Part shown: piece by piece, positions 45,404-55,246 of the stretch
Layout of the letters: every line of letters begins with the position of its first letter
Position numbering within the stretch: the stretch's first letter is position 1
DNA from: Zhongshania aliphaticivorans
Lineage (GTDB): Bacteria > Pseudomonadota > Gammaproteobacteria > Pseudomonadales > Spongiibacteraceae
NCBI RefSeq assembly: GCF_001586255.1
Contig: NZ_CP014544.1
Coordinates: 3,876,501-3,940,500 of the forward strand
Length of the DNA stretch: 64,000 nt
Reading direction: 5' to 3'
Program-made: the position numbers and the translations under genes
Notes under the pieces: model-generated
What the model saw: the letters and a program-made list of their open reading frames with translations, nothing else
The model's database searches: none
Told to the model about the DNA's origin: nothing

Positions 45404-46572
45404 TTACGCGCCTCTTGCTGCCAACGGTGGCTCTTTAAATACACTTTTAAGCTACGCAGTGAACCAGAGATATCAGCCATCTCTGGGCTGACGGGCATCG
45501 CTCGCACCGTGCTAATTTGCTTTAATAAGCCGTCGCGGTGGTCGTCGAGCTGATAATACTCTTGCAACCACGCCGCAGCCTTATCCAGCGCCCGCTGGTA
45601 TAGAACCGGTCGGTTCGCCAGCAGCGCCAACTGCGCTTGCTCAAACATTAAGCGCAAACTCGCCCGCAACGCCGCTTCTTGCTCGGGAGCCAACTGGGCT
45701 TTAAAGTTTTGGTCGTGGTGACGAATGCGGATATAGCTGCGCAACTTGGCCCAAGCATTGTCTAAGCCACTCTGAAGCCGCTGCTGCCACTCTTCAGATG
45801 TCTCTTCTACTTCTTCGGCGCTGTAACTTGGCGCCTGATATAACTTCAGTTTCCCAGCTTCAGTGGCTAGGCCCTGCAGGGTCAAATACACCCCCTCAAT
45901 GTCGACGTCTGCACTGTTTTGCAAGGCGCTAATTTCTTTGGCTAGCTCAGCGCGCACTGGGTGTAAGGCGGCGTCGTCAAGCTCCCGCAATATGGAGTCG
46001 GCATTACTAAGTAATTGCGCCGCCGCCCGAGGGTCGTGACTCAATTGCGCACGCTGATTCGCTAGGCGGAGTAAATACTCGACTTCGGCAAGCAACCAAT
46101 CTTGGCGGTCGACGGTGGTCAGCGACTGCATTTTGGTTTCCAGCTCCTGACTGCGGCGGCTGAGCGCGTTCAATTGGCTGCTATTGTCTAGCCGTAATTG
46201 TGCCAAGGCTTCGCGCTGTGCGGCGAAGCTTGCCACTAGCTCAGTCTGAGAGGCGCTTAAGGTTTGCAGCTCGGCTTTTAAGTCGCTGGTTGCCGAGGCC
46301 TCGGTTTTCGCCAGCAGATATTCCTGCTGGTATTGCCACGCCGTCAGCGCCAAGGCCAGTATCGCAATCAGTAAGGCGAGCAAGGCAATAACCACACCAG
46401 AGCGTTTGGGTTTAGCTGCTTTATCTTTTGGCGAGTTTGATTTAGAGGGTGCTGGCGGCGGGGCCGATTTGGCATCTTGGCTCTTGCTCACCGAAGGTTC
46501 AGGTGGCACTGGCACCGCTGAGGCCGATTCGGAATTTACGTCTTTTTTATCTTCCGGTTTGTCACCGCTCAT
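45400..46572 (-). CDS. hemX: HemX-family protein, putative uroporphyrinogen-III methyltransferase
   Basis: From the ATG at 46572 the product has 390 residues (a GTG eight codons upstream is possible). It has a Pro/Lys/Ser-rich cytoplasmic tail (1-58), one membrane helix (about 59-78), a coiled coil (about 90-150) and the HemX domain with WLLAEVEYLLRLANQR. Despite its old name, HemX proteins lack methyltransferase motifs; none is seen here. It overlaps hemY by four bases and lies 50 bases after hemD. Confidence 0.92.
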   Translation of the reverse strand: MSGDKPEDKKDVNSESASAVPVPPEPSVSKSQDAKSAPPPAPSKSNSPKDKAAKPKRSGVVIALLALLIAILALALTAWQYQQEYLLAKTEASATSDLKAELQTLSASQTELVASFAAQREALAQLRLDNSSQLNALSRRSQELETKMQSLTTVDRQDWLLAEVEYLLRLANQRAQLSHDPRAAAQLLSNADSILRELDDAALHPVRAELAKEISALQNSADVDIEGVYLTLQGLATEAGKLKLYQAPSYSAEEVEETSEEWQQRLQSGLDNAWAKLRSYIRIRHHDQNFKAQLAPEQEAALRASLRLMFEQAQLALLANRPVLYQRALDKAAAWLQEYYQLDDHRDGLLKQISTVRAMPVSPEMADISGSLRSLKVYLKSHRWQQEARK

Positions 46573-46622
46573 TATTTTCTCTCTGCTCAAATTCACTGAT
46601 TAATAGCATGCTCACGGTCAAT

Positions 46623-47414
46623 TTATTTGTTCACAAAGCCCCTTAAAGCGGCCAAGGTTGCTGCTGTACCGGCATTTTCGGCTTGTATTACTTGGGTAAA
46701 ACCCAACGCTACAGCCAAACTCGCTACCCGTTCGCCGGGCACTAACACCCTGTAGCTCAATGCCGCGTCTTGCAACAAGGAATGAAAATAGTGCAAGGTT
46801 TCGCCACTGTTTACGCAAACAATATTAATGTCCTGCCTGCGCAGTAACGTATGGAATTGCTCGCGATCTAGCTCCGGACTAAGGCGCTGATAACATTCAG
46901 CATAGTCTACCTGGGCGCCTCGTGCCGCAAGCTGCTCTGCCAAATACTCACGGCCACCAAGGCCTCTGACTATAAGTACTTTCTGGCCTTGTAGACGCTG
47001 TAAGACTGGCGTAGCCAACAAGCTTTCACTGTTCATCGCAACGTTATCAACTGTGTCAACGTCGATCTGCCGCGCAGCTAAGGCCGCCGCAGTAGCTGCA
47101 CCTATGGCGTGAACCTTCACGCCAACGGGCCACTGGGGCCAAAACTGCTCGATTGCCTCTATTCCGTAGCTCACCGCGTTCACGCTGATAAAGATTAGAT
47201 GTTGATAGCAATCTAAGTTCATAAACAGCTGTCGGCTGCGCTGCAACTCTGCCTCGTGGCGCGGCGCGGTGAGCGGCGCAATATTAAGCAAGGGCTGGGT
47301 TAAGACCTTGGCTCCAGCCGCCGTTAGCGCAGCGACCAATTCAGCGCTGCGCTCTACCGGACGCGTTACTAAAACCCGCAAACTGGCAAGATCAGGCTGG
47401 CTTGCTGTTGCCAT
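46623..47414 (-). CDS. hemD: Uroporphyrinogen-III synthase
   Basis: From the ATG at 47414 the protein has 263 residues and overlaps the end of hemC by 23 bases. It has the two-domain HemD fold, with [17 protein letters not shown] at the start, [24 protein letters not shown] and [10 protein letters not shown]. It closes hydroxymethylbilane to uroporphyrinogen III with inversion of ring D. Sequence conservation in this family is low, so the hemC-hemD-hemX order is part of the evidence. The frame is open far upstream, but that section is hemC in another frame. Confidence 0.93.
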   Translation of the reverse strand: MATASQPDLASLRVLVTRPVERSAELVAALTAAGAKVLTQPLLNIAPLTAPRHEAELQRSRQLFMNLDCYQHLIFISVNAVSYGIEAIEQFWPQWPVGVKVHAIGAATAAALAARQIDVDTVDNVAMNSESLLATPVLQRLQGQKVLIVRGLGGREYLAEQLAARGAQVDYAECYQRLSPELDREQFHTLLRRQDINIVCVNSGETLHYFHSLLQDAALSYRVLVPGERVASLAVALGFTQVIQAENAGTAATLAALRGFVNK

Positions 47415-48342
47415 ACACCGCCTGCAAAATAGCGCCCGCGCCTTGAGCCAGCAAGTCTTCAGCAACGGCCACGCCGAGCGCTTCAGCTTGGCTCCGGGGT
47501 CCCCGCGCCTCTGCGGTAAGAATTTTTCCGCCGCTGGGCTCACCCACCAAGGCCCGCAACCAAAGTTGATCGGGGTTGCCTGGATCGGCGATGGCATAGC
47601 CCGCAATCGGCACTTGGCAGCCACCTTCTAGGCGCCGATTCATGGCTCTTTCTGCCATAACTTGCGTTGCACTAACACTGTTGTGCAAGGGCTTTAATAG
47701 CGCGTTCACGCGATCGTCATCAATACGGGTTTCGACACCCACTGCGCCCTGGCCGCAGGCTGGCAAGCTGGTTTCCACCGACATATACGAGGCAATTCGG
47801 GCCTCTAATTTCAGCCTAATTAAACCGGCCGACGCCAAAACAATGGCATCGAACTCGCCTTCATCAAGCTTGCGCAAACGCGTTTGCACATTACCGCGCA
47901 AACTAGAAATCTGTAAATCTGGGCGCTGAGCTCGCAGTTGGCACTCCCGGCGCAAACTCGACGTCCCCACTCGGGCACCCTGGGGCAAAGCTTCAACCGC
48001 GCTAAAATGGTTGCTGACAAAGGCATCCCGTGGGTCTTCGCGCTCGCAAATAATGGCCAGACCCAAACCTGCGGGGAACTCCATTGGCACATCTTTCATA
48101 GAATGCACGGCAATGTCGGCGCGACCTTCGAGCAAAGCTTGCTCAAGCTCCTTCACAAACAGCGCTTTACCACCAATTTTTGATAGCGGCGAATCCAGCA
48201 ATTGGTCGCCACGGGTGGTCATTCCCAATAATTCAACCTGTAAACCGGGATGGGCGGCCTGTAGTTCAGCTTTAATGAATTCCGCCTGCCATAAGGCCAG
48301 CAAACTCTCGCGGGTGGCGATGCGGATAATATTATCGGACAT
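47392..48342 (-). CDS. hemC: Hydroxymethylbilane synthase (porphobilinogen deaminase)
   Basis: This 316-aa enzyme has [15 protein letters not shown] at the N-terminus, the catalytic Asp84 in SMKDVP, basic residues of the substrate pocket ([16 protein letters not shown]) and Cys242 in LEGGCQVPI, which carries the dipyrromethane cofactor. It polymerises four porphobilinogens to hydroxymethylbilane in the cytoplasm. It is the first gene of the hemC-hemD-hemX-hemY unit, about 100 bases after algR, matching Pseudomonas. Confidence 0.97.
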   Translation of the reverse strand: MSDNIIRIATRESLLALWQAEFIKAELQAAHPGLQVELLGMTTRGDQLLDSPLSKIGGKALFVKELEQALLEGRADIAVHSMKDVPMEFPAGLGLAIICEREDPRDAFVSNHFSAVEALPQGARVGTSSLRRECQLRAQRPDLQISSLRGNVQTRLRKLDEGEFDAIVLASAGLIRLKLEARIASYMSVETSLPACGQGAVGVETRIDDDRVNALLKPLHNSVSATQVMAERAMNRRLEGGCQVPIAGYAIADPGNPDQLWLRALVGEPSGGKILTAEARGPRSQAEALGVAVAEDLLAQGAGAILQAVYGNSKPA

Positions 48343-48445
48343 AAGTCATTCCGTAAGACAAAGTAGACCACCATGATACGCCAGCGACGGCGCTGACAAA
48401 ACCATTAAGGCCGCCAGACCCGGCGGCGACGGCAATAATAGAAAC

Positions 48446-49192
48446 CTAGGATTTTTTATTTAGGCGCGCTCGCAGCGCAGGCAAATGGCGACGGCTAATC
48501 TGCGGGCCTTCCGCCATGCCCTGTAAGCGCACTCGATAGGCGGCAACGCCGACCCGCTCAATACCCTGTAAATACGTCAGCGAGACCAAGGCATTGCGGT
48601 GTACGCGCACAAACTGCTCACTAAATTCGTCTTCGAGTTCCTTGAGGCTTTCATCTAACAACAACTCGCCCTCAGGGTGAACCGCACTGACGTATTTATT
48701 GTCCGCATAAAAATAGCGCACGGCAGACACGGGCAACAGGCTCATACCTTGGGCGCTATTAACACAAAGTTGCTGACGCGGGCCGCGATCATGATCCTCA
48801 GCAGTCATTGTTGCCAAAGCCGACAGCTGCGCTTGATTTAAGCGTGACAAGCGAGAAAACACGGCGGCGAGCTTGTCGCGCTGTATTGGTTTAAGTAAAT
48901 AACCCAAGGCATGTGTTTCAAAGGCCGCCACCGCGTACTCGTCGTAGGCGGTACAAAACACCACAGCGGGGGCGGGCTCATATTTACCGAGCCTCTTGGC
49001 TAACTCAATACCGCTCATGCCCGGCATCGAGATATCGAGCAACAGCACATCTGGACTACAGCGCTCAAATTCACTGAGTGCTTGCTCGGCATTTGCGGCT
49101 TCACCAACCACCACAATATCGTCTAATTCAGCCAATAAGCGGGCGGCACGCTGGCGTGCCAAGGGCTCGTCATCAACCAGCAGAACTCTCAC
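48446..49192 (-). CDS. algR: LytTR-type response regulator AlgR
   Basis: This 248-aa protein has a receiver domain (acidic VDDEP, phospho-acceptor Asp53 in LLLDISMPGMSG, Lys in YLLKPIQ) and a C-terminal LytTR DNA-binding domain (about 145-245; ELEDEFSEQFVRVHRNALVSL). In P. aeruginosa AlgR controls alginate and type IV pilus assembly genes (fimU-pilVWXY1Y2E) and works with AlgZ/FimS. It overlaps algZ by four bases. The window's Chp/Pil operon is a plausible functional partner. Confidence 0.95.
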   Translation of the reverse strand: MRVLLVDDEPLARQRAARLLAELDDIVVVGEAANAEQALSEFERCSPDVLLLDISMPGMSGIELAKRLGKYEPAPAVVFCTAYDEYAVAAFETHALGYLLKPIQRDKLAAVFSRLSRLNQAQLSALATMTAEDHDRGPRQQLCVNSAQGMSLLPVSAVRYFYADNKYVSAVHPEGELLLDESLKELEDEFSEQFVRVHRNALVSLTYLQGIERVGVAAYRVRLQGMAEGPQISRRHLPALRARLNKKS

Positions 49193-50268
49193 CGCGCCAT
49201 CGCCCTGCGCTCATAAGCTAAAGGAAATGACGCGTGGGCCCGATATTGACCGCCGTCTCGACTGGCGCCAAATTTTGCGCGGTCGCCAAACAGGGTTTGC
49301 AAGCGCAGTCGTATATTTTCATTCGCCATGCCATTGCCCACTGGCGCATCCGCATTGGTGGGCAATGGATTGCTAATATCAATTTCCACCATTTCGCCTT
49401 TTAAACTAGCGCGCACCACTACCGTGCCACCGGCAGGTAACTGCTGCACGCCATGCAAAATGGCGTTCTCTAACAACGGTTGTAAAAGCAGTGAGGGTAC
49501 CAGTACTTTGTCGCCAAGCTCCGCTTGCTGCCAATCTACTTTTAGCCGGTCACCCAATCTTGCATTTTCAATGCGCAAATAGCGCTCACACAAATCGCGC
49601 TCTTCTACCCAGGGCACCATACTCATGCCGCCCTGTAGATTCGCCCTAAACAATGCCGCTAAATCTTCGACCGCCTGCTCGGCCTTCACCGGCTCAGTAC
49701 TAATCAGGCTACTAATGCTATTAAGAGTATTGAACAGAAAATGCGGGCGAATCCGCGAGTGCAGGGCGTCGAGTCGGGCATGTAAAATACTTTGTTCACG
49801 CAATCGAAATTGCAGGCTGAGGTAGGCGTAACGCATACCCACGCCAAGCAATAGGCTCGCCACCGCCAGGGTGTCGGCAATCTGCCAAAAATTGATATTC
49901 CAAGCTTCGCCTTGCATCACGCCACTGGCCAACCACTGCGCGACCACCGTCACAATTACCACCCAGCAAAGACCAATAACAAAACTGATGCCCGCCGTAT
50001 ATGCCGTGCTGGTGCGCTGAAACAGCGGCTTGCACCAGGTCAAAATCGTCGCCGCACCCAGCAAACACCAAATAATATACATGCCAGACATGCCCAGCAG
50101 ATACCAGTCAAAATGCTGCAAACCCGATTTGAGAATGGTCAAAGAAAGAGACAATAGCACCGCTAACAATACAATCAGCAATAGCGCTTGGGGGCTAAGA
50201 AGGTCGCCAATAAAAGAAATTCGGCTAATTCGGTAATCCAGTGGTTTATCCGCTTCGCGTCGTTGCAC
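49189..50268 (-). CDS. algZ: Sensor kinase AlgZ/FimS
   Basis: This 359-aa LytS-type histidine kinase has an N-terminal membrane domain of about four helices (25-148) and a cytoplasmic kinase domain with the phospho-acceptor His176 in RPHFLFNTLNS, the N-box-like PLLENAILHGVQ and a short ATP-binding end. It lacks a classical G1/G2 pair of the common kinase classes, as usual for this family. It partners AlgR. It is transcribed away from argH, with a beta-helix gene inserted between them. Confidence 0.93.
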   Translation of the reverse strand: MQRREADKPLDYRISRISFIGDLLSPQALLLIVLLAVLLSLSLTILKSGLQHFDWYLLGMSGMYIIWCLLGAATILTWCKPLFQRTSTAYTAGISFVIGLCWVVIVTVVAQWLASGVMQGEAWNINFWQIADTLAVASLLLGVGMRYAYLSLQFRLREQSILHARLDALHSRIRPHFLFNTLNSISSLISTEPVKAEQAVEDLAALFRANLQGGMSMVPWVEERDLCERYLRIENARLGDRLKVDWQQAELGDKVLVPSLLLQPLLENAILHGVQQLPAGGTVVVRASLKGEMVEIDISNPLPTNADAPVGNGMANENIRLRLQTLFGDRAKFGASRDGGQYRAHASFPLAYERRAMAR

Positions 50269-50360
50269 AGTGCCTGCCTATGTCAAAAATTAAGCTTAGT
50301 AAGCTCTGAGCATAGCAGGCAAAACGCGGAGCGCATATTCAAAAAAGAGTGCGTATACAA

Positions 50361-51995
50361 TCAGTTAATTGGGTAGTCAGTCCAACCATCGGTCCACATC
50401 ACATTCACCCCTGGTCGAAATGCGCCGCGATAGTTTGCCGCTTCGTCCCAAAATTCGCCCTGAGGAATTGCCTGTGCATGGTTTCGGGCTGGCGAGCTGG
50501 CCGCAAGACTGAAGTCGTGGTCGGTCTCGCTGCGCAAGCGTTGAACAAATTGGGGGCTATTACCCAGTTCAGCAGTCTTCGCAAAATACGCGGCCTCATC
50601 AAAGCCACCGTCGTCATCTTGATCGCCAGCCTCAGCGGCAAAATAACTGCGGCCACCTTGGCCAATATCGGCAATAAACAAACCGCCAAAGCTCAGTAGT
50701 CCCTGCTCGATGCGTGCCACCGTGCTGCGGTCTTTAATATCAATGGCCTCGCCTGAAAAGCCGTCGATCACCATATTGTAAAAATGCCCGCCCGTGCCAC
50801 GGCGCAACGTCATGGCGCGCTGATGACGCTCACTGCTCTTCATACTCTGCAAGGTGACATTGTAAAACGTGGGCTGCGACACCGGCCCAGCCTCGTGATT
50901 AATTTCATCGTTATCTGCCTCAAAGGCGTTATCGCCCACGCTGGGGTATTGCTGAACTTGCAAAAACTGCACGCGGCCCGTCCAGCCCATATCCCAGTCT
51001 AGGGAGTCATCGGCGGCGCCGGTAATCAAAATATGGCGAAGGTCTACGTTGCCACCAAAGATCTCGATGCCGTCGTCTAAGGCGCGGTGCACCTGCACAT
51101 TGCGGACAATGGTCTTGCTGCCGCAACCGCCCAAGGTCAAACCATTTAATTCGTTATTGGCGTAAACCTCGTAACCGGCAAACTCAATACGGGCATATTC
51201 CAGCACCCCGCAATTGTCACTGGCGTCGACGCCGCCAAACATGCCCCGCGTGTCGCCAGCATCGAGACCTTCAATTTGCGCGTCAGCGGTATTGACCGGC
51301 GCATTACCCAACATCACCAGACCGCCCCAGTCGCCAGCGCGGCGTTTACCTGCCGCTACCGCACTCGTGAAGACAATTGGCTTAGCTGCTGTGCCGCGCG
51401 CAAGAATAGAGGCGTCGCGGGTAATCAATAAGGCACTGCCCTCCCGCCCTTTTACCACTGTGCCGGCTTCAATCACCAGCCGCGCACCGGCCTCAACATA
51501 CACAATACCTTCTAGCACCCAGGTTTTATCACTCGTCCAAAGCTGCTCCCCATGCAGAGAGCCACTCACTACTTTGCTGCCGCTATACACGCTTTTTAAG
51601 TCGTCACTAAATAAAGCCGCACCGACTACGCCGCCAAGCAAAAGCACCCCTGCAATCAACAACCATTTGCGCAGGGGTTTTGCGGGCGCGCCAAGCTGCT
51701 TAAAGCCAATGGTTTCAGCAATATCTGGATTCATGGCGGCCACTCGACGATCGTGACGCCCCTGAGTTAATGCGGTATTGATGTTGATTCGGCGCAGGCC
51801 AAGACCCAGCTCACGAATTTCGGCATTGCTGCTCACCGCCGCCTGCTCAATTAACTCTTTGCGGTAAGCCGGATCGTTTAACAAGGTATTAAAATGGATA
51901 TAACGCACGCCCTTATCGCCCTGCTTGTCATAGCTCAGCTTTAACTGCCAAAGCATTTCCACTAATTTGGCGCGGGGGGAACTGACGTCGTTCAT
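50361..51995 (-). CDS. Membrane-anchored right-handed beta-helix protein
   Basis: This 544-aa protein has a cytoplasmic N-domain (about 1-105, helical, basic), one membrane helix (about 109-128) and a long outer part (about 160-500) of parallel beta-helix repeats. Each turn carries hydrophobic/Gly/Asn ladders: GTVVKGREGSALLITRDA, KPIVFTSA, GDWGGLVMLG, LEYARIEFAG, ALDDGIEIFGG, and Asp-rich turns near 455 (DQDDDGG). Proteins of this type bind or cleave polysaccharides or act as adhesins; no catalytic set is evident. The mixture of a cytoplasmic helical domain and a periplasmic beta-helix is unusual. It sits between algZ and argH. Confidence 0.75.
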   Translation of the reverse strand: MNDVSSPRAKLVEMLWQLKLSYDKQGDKGVRYIHFNTLLNDPAYRKELIEQAAVSSNAEIRELGLGLRRININTALTQGRHDRRVAAMNPDIAETIGFKQLGAPAKPLRKWLLIAGVLLLGGVVGAALFSDDLKSVYSGSKVVSGSLHGEQLWTSDKTWVLEGIVYVEAGARLVIEAGTVVKGREGSALLITRDASILARGTAAKPIVFTSAVAAGKRRAGDWGGLVMLGNAPVNTADAQIEGLDAGDTRGMFGGVDASDNCGVLEYARIEFAGYEVYANNELNGLTLGGCGSKTIVRNVQVHRALDDGIEIFGGNVDLRHILITGAADDSLDWDMGWTGRVQFLQVQQYPSVGDNAFEADNDEINHEAGPVSQPTFYNVTLQSMKSSERHQRAMTLRRGTGGHFYNMVIDGFSGEAIDIKDRSTVARIEQGLLSFGGLFIADIGQGGRSYFAAEAGDQDDDGGFDEAAYFAKTAELGNSPQFVQRLRSETDHDFSLAASSPARNHAQAIPQGEFWDEAANYRGAFRPGVNVMWTDGWTDYPIN

Positions 51996-52100
51996 TGTTC
52001 TTCCTTGCGTAATGGCTCAATTTTACGGAAAAACAGTATGGCGACGGGATATGACAATTTTATTACAAGCTCGATCGCAGGCGGTCAGACGCAAAACTGC

Positions 52101-52106
52101 TATAAT
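52101..52106 (+). promoter_or_regulatory. Candidate -10 box of argH
   Basis: A perfect TATAAT lies about 85 bases before the argH ATG, and no equally good box is nearer. No convincing -35 hexamer lies 16-18 bases upstream. It would leave a leader of about 80 bases. Confidence 0.4.
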
Positions 52107-52191
52107 GGCGCCTTTATAGGCGTCTGTAGATCACCTGTTCACGTCAACGGGAGCAAGCCCTACAGCCAAGCAATACAGGAACAACTGCGCA

Positions 52192-53592
52192 ATGAGTGAC
52201 AAAGATCCAAGCATCAAACCCTGGGGCGGCCGCTTTACCGAGGCAACTGACCAGTTCGTAGAGCGTTTTACGGCCTCTGTCAGCTTCGATCAGCGCCTTT
52301 ACCACCACGACATCAACGGCTCGCTAGCCCACGCGGCCATGCTCGCCAAAGTCGGCGTACTCACCACCGACGAACTCAGCAAAATTCAAGAAGGCTTAGA
52401 AGAGATTCGCGCTGAAATCCTCAGTGGTCGCTTTGAGTGGTCAGTAAGCCTTGAAGACGTGCACATGAATATTGAAGCGCGGCTCACCGACAAAATCGGC
52501 ATCACCGGCAAAAAGCTGCACACCGGCCGCTCGCGCAACGACCAAGTTGCCACCGATATTCGTCTGTATTTGCGCGACGAATTAGCCTTAATCGTAACCG
52601 AGCTCAGCCGCCTGCAGCAGGGTTTAATTACCCTCGCCACCCGCGAAGCGCACACCATTATGCCGGGTTTCACCCACCTGCAAACCGCCCAGCCCGTTAC
52701 CTTTGGCCACCACATGCTGGCGTGGAATGAAATGCTAGAGCGCGACTACAGCCGTTTTCAAGACTGCGCAGCGCGTCTCAACCAATGCCCGCTGGGCGCC
52801 GCAGCACTGGCCGGCACCACCTACCCCATCGACCGCCACTACAGCGCCGAGTTACTGGGTTTTGACCGCCCCACCGAAAACTCGCTAGATTCAGTAAGCG
52901 ACCGTGACTTTGCCATTGAATTCGCCGCCGCTGCCAGCCTGTTGATGACCCACATGTCGCGCTTCAGCGAAGAGCTGGTGCTGTGGACCTCAGCTCAGTT
53001 CAAGTTTATTGAACTGCCCGACCGCTTCTGCACCGGCTCTTCAATAATGCCCCAGAAGAAAAACCCCGACGTGCCCGAACTCATTCGCGGCAAAGTCGGC
53101 CGCGTGAACGGTCATTTGGTCAGTTTGTTAACCCTAATGAAGTCACAGCCGCTGGCCTACAACAAAGACAACCAAGAAGACAAAGAACCCTTGTTCGATA
53201 TTATCGACACCGTGAAAGACTGCCTAAAAGCTTACGCCGATATGGTGCCTGCAATAACCGTCAACGGCGACGTAACCCGCGAAGCAGCCATGCGCGGCTT
53301 CTCTACCGCCACCGACCTCGCCGACTACTTGGTGCGCAAGGGCCTGCCCTTCCGCGACGCCCACGAAGTCGTTGGTAAATCAGTCGCTTACGGCATTGCT
53401 GAGAACAAAGACCTCTCAGAAATGAGCCTCGCGGAATTGCAGACCTTTAGCACCGATATTGAACACGACGTGTTTGATGTGCTGACCCTAGAAGGCTCTG
53501 TGAATGCCCGAGATCACATTGGCGGCACCGCACCTAAGCAAGTACTGGCTGCGGCTGAGCGCGCGCTAGCGCGGCTTAATTTGCGCGGCTAA
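52192..53592 (+). CDS. argH: Argininosuccinate lyase
   Basis: This 466-aa enzyme of the fumarase/aspartase superfamily has the opening [12 protein letters not shown], the [13 protein letters not shown] motif with the catalytic-site His, [15 protein letters not shown] and the signature [20 protein letters not shown]. It splits argininosuccinate to arginine and fumarate. The neighbourhood (algZ-algR-hemC divergent) is as in Pseudomonas. It is monocistronic and followed by a hairpin. Confidence 0.97.
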   Translation: MSDKDPSIKPWGGRFTEATDQFVERFTASVSFDQRLYHHDINGSLAHAAMLAKVGVLTTDELSKIQEGLEEIRAEILSGRFEWSVSLEDVHMNIEARLTDKIGITGKKLHTGRSRNDQVATDIRLYLRDELALIVTELSRLQQGLITLATREAHTIMPGFTHLQTAQPVTFGHHMLAWNEMLERDYSRFQDCAARLNQCPLGAAALAGTTYPIDRHYSAELLGFDRPTENSLDSVSDRDFAIEFAAAASLLMTHMSRFSEELVLWTSAQFKFIELPDRFCTGSSIMPQKKNPDVPELIRGKVGRVNGHLVSLLTLMKSQPLAYNKDNQEDKEPLFDIIDTVKDCLKAYADMVPAITVNGDVTREAAMRGFSTATDLADYLVRKGLPFRDAHEVVGKSVAYGIAENKDLSEMSLAELQTFSTDIEHDVFDVLTLEGSVNARDHIGGTAPKQVLAAAERALARLNLRG

Positions 53593-53599
53593 TATAGAT

Positions 53600-53640
53600 A
53601 ACCACCGAGATACTGACATTAAACACGTCTCTCGGTGGTT
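53600..53640. terminator. Hairpin between argH and the RlpA-like gene
   Basis: AACCACCGAGA pairs perfectly with TCTCGGTGGTT (11 bp) around a 19-base loop, directly after argH. There is no T-run on either side, so it may be a weak, protein-assisted or RNA-stabilising end. It serves the convergent argH and RlpA-like genes. Confidence 0.55.
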
Positions 53641-53706
53641 GCCTGCTCTAAACTCACCGTAATACCCTGGCACGCATCGCACTCGCCCAACAGTTACCGC
53701 CCTACA

Positions 53707-54102
53707 TTAACGCGATGGTATCACTTCAATCTCGACCTCAATCAAACCAGAATACGTATTGCCTATCGCGTCAAAGGCCGACTTTGAAAGATCAACAATA
53801 CGGCCTTTCACAAAAGGCCCACGATCATTAATTCTAACCACCACGCTTTTACTATTACTGATATTGGTGACTTTCACATTGGACCCAAAGGGCAATGTTC
53901 TATGCGCCGCGGTGTTAAGCTCGTGCTTATACGGTTCACCACTCGCTGTTTTACGACTTTGATATTTATCAGCATAAAAAGACGCCACACCAGACTCCGT
54001 AAACCCAAGCCAATGACTACTGTCGTTTTGCTGAACCGTAGTACAGCCCACCGCAAGCATGAACAAACCAATAATTGTGATACGCGTCAATAAAACGACC
54101 AT
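53707..54102 (-). CDS. RlpA-like septal ring lipoprotein (double-psi beta-barrel)
   Basis: This 131-aa protein has a lipoprotein signal ending MLAVGC (Cys in the lipobox at about residue 19) and a RlpA double-psi beta-barrel: GVASFYADKYQSRKTASGEPY, AAHRTLPFGSNVKVTN and VRINDRGPFVKGRIVDLSKSAF. RlpA proteins bind denuded peptidoglycan and some are lytic transglycosylases. This one lacks the SPOR domain of full-length RlpA, so it is a short paralog. It lies between argH and the last integron cassette, on the strand shared with the cassettes. Confidence 0.88.
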   Translation of the reverse strand: MVVLLTRITIIGLFMLAVGCTTVQQNDSSHWLGFTESGVASFYADKYQSRKTASGEPYKHELNTAAHRTLPFGSNVKVTNISNSKSVVVRINDRGPFVKGRIVDLSKSAFDAIGNTYSGLIEVEIEVIPSR

Positions 54103-54218
54103 GTGCTAGCTACTCAAGAATTTAATGATATCAACACAACAACTCGCGACTAGTGATGTAGACGACGGCGAGAAAACGGCCAAAGAAAGCAATTTTAAGA
54201 CAATAACAATCGCTATTT

Positions 54219-54225
54219 GTTAGAC
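54219..54225 (-). repeat. attC half-site after the last cassette
   Basis: GTCTAAC on the minus strand fits an R'' core box 47 bases after the MmcQ/YjbR gene. The expected palindrome and R' core are not recognisable further downstream, so this end of the array looks truncated or decayed. Confidence 0.35.
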
Positions 54226-54271
54226 CACCCAAAGAAATAAGGGCAAATCGGACGCAATGCAGAAACGAGGA

Positions 54272-54637
54272 CTAATCCTGATTAAGCCCCAGCTCTCGCT
54301 GCATTTTTTTACTCAAGCCTAAAGACACAATGCGGTGAGACTCAGCTAAATAGTATTTTAATTGCTCTTCTGAGTTTTCAAACACCTCGCATTGCTGTAT
54401 CCATTTCAGCCCCCGAGAGGCCAAGTACGGCGCGGGTCGGTATCCCGGTTCTTCTTTTAATATTTCATAATTATTGTCTGACGCTTTAAACGTGAAGCCC
54501 ATTTGTCCCGATTTTTGCCAGCCACCAACAGCAAACACCTTTGCCCCCACTTTCCACACATGAGAACCACCCCACTGAAGGCTGTAGGTACTGGCTGGCA
54601 ACCCACGACAAAAATCATTAAAGTCGTCGTAGCTCAT
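54272..54637 (-). CDS. MmcQ/YjbR family protein (cassette 7)
   Basis: This 121-aa protein has the MmcQ/YjbR pattern: an N-terminal helix (MSYDDFNDFCRGLPAST), HVWKVGAKVFAVGG, MGFTFKASDNNYEILKEEPGYRPAPYLASRGLKWIQ and a C-terminal helix. The fold resembles double-wing DNA-binding proteins, but no function has been established. Such genes are common integron cassette cargo. It is the last gene of the array, and its start codon lies at the edge of the degenerate attC before it. Confidence 0.85.
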   Translation of the reverse strand: MSYDDFNDFCRGLPASTYSLQWGGSHVWKVGAKVFAVGGWQKSGQMGFTFKASDNNYEILKEEPGYRPAPYLASRGLKWIQQCEVFENSEEQLKYYLAESHRIVSLGLSKKMQRELGLNQD

Positions 54638-54639
54638 TA

Positions 54640-54709
54640 CTTTTTACCCGCATTTGGCTCCGCTATATTGCCACAAAGTAAAATATTCGCGTGCAGCAGT
54701 TTGTTAGGT
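54640..54709 (-). repeat. Degenerate attC site (cassette 6)
   Basis: After the DUF1398 stop, the minus strand has ACCTAAC (R'') followed by AAACTGCTGCA, as in many attC left halves, and a partial hairpin (TTTTAC...GTAAAA). The R' core at the far end has decayed, leaving only GGGTAAAA. Right boundary and function are uncertain. Confidence 0.5.
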
Positions 54710-54712
54710 GCT

Positions 54713-55111
54713 TTATGGGTTTGCACCAGGAAACCACTCAATGTGCTGATCACCTTGACGACCAATGTATATAACACGCTTACCACGTAAAAATGCAAAA
54801 TAGCCTAGTACGCCAGATTGCATAGCACGCTCCGAAAACTGCCGGTAAGACTGGCTATTATTCTGACTATCTACAATAGCAGCCTTCAAACCACGTGCAT
54901 CAAAGTCTGCCGAAACAGCTGGCAAACTCTCGAATGGTAATGGCACAGAAACGGCACTCCCTTCGCTACTGTAAAAAGAAGTTTTCAAAGCAATGAAATT
55001 AACGTAGTAATACTCTACGCCTTGCTCAATAAGTACTCCTACAAACTCTGGAAACGATACGTGGCCTGCATGACTAGCATGTGCGGCACTCGTAATAATA
55101 TCTGCGTTCAT
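54713..55111 (-). CDS. DUF1398 family protein (cassette 6)
   Basis: This 132-aa protein resembles the DUF1398 (YbcV-like) family: FPEFVGVLIEQGVEYYYVNFIALKTSFYS followed by SYRQFSERAMQSGVLGYFAFLRGKRVIYIGRQGDQHIEWFP. The family is found in phage, plasmids and cassettes; its function is unknown. The gene begins 46 bases after the preceding attC, with GGAGAATTAA just before the ATG. Confidence 0.82.
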   Translation of the reverse strand: MNADIITSAAHASHAGHVSFPEFVGVLIEQGVEYYYVNFIALKTSFYSSEGSAVSVPLPFESLPAVSADFDARGLKAAIVDSQNNSQSYRQFSERAMQSGVLGYFAFLRGKRVIYIGRQGDQHIEWFPGANP

Positions 55112-55156
55112 TTAATTCTCCGTATTAAATGATGGATATCTTCCATTGGGCAAAAC

Positions 55157-55246
55157 GCATAACGCTCGCATTTGAGGCGGCCCTATGCGAAGCAGGCATT
55201 AGGCTATCCAGCCACGAAGTGGCGGTGGTTGATGGCTTTGTTATGT
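55157..55246 (-). repeat. attC site (cassette 5)
   Basis: On the minus strand ACATAAC (R''), AAAGCCATCAACC, an internal CGCCACTTCGTGGC palindrome, and GCGAGC followed by GTTATGC (R') make up a 90-base attC. The stop of the zinc-ribbon gene (TAA) falls inside R''. Confidence 0.85.

Noticed and set aside
47415-47624. Upstream extension of the hemD frame
   Set aside because: It is the hemC coding region read in a different frame; the HemD fold begins at the ATG at 47414.
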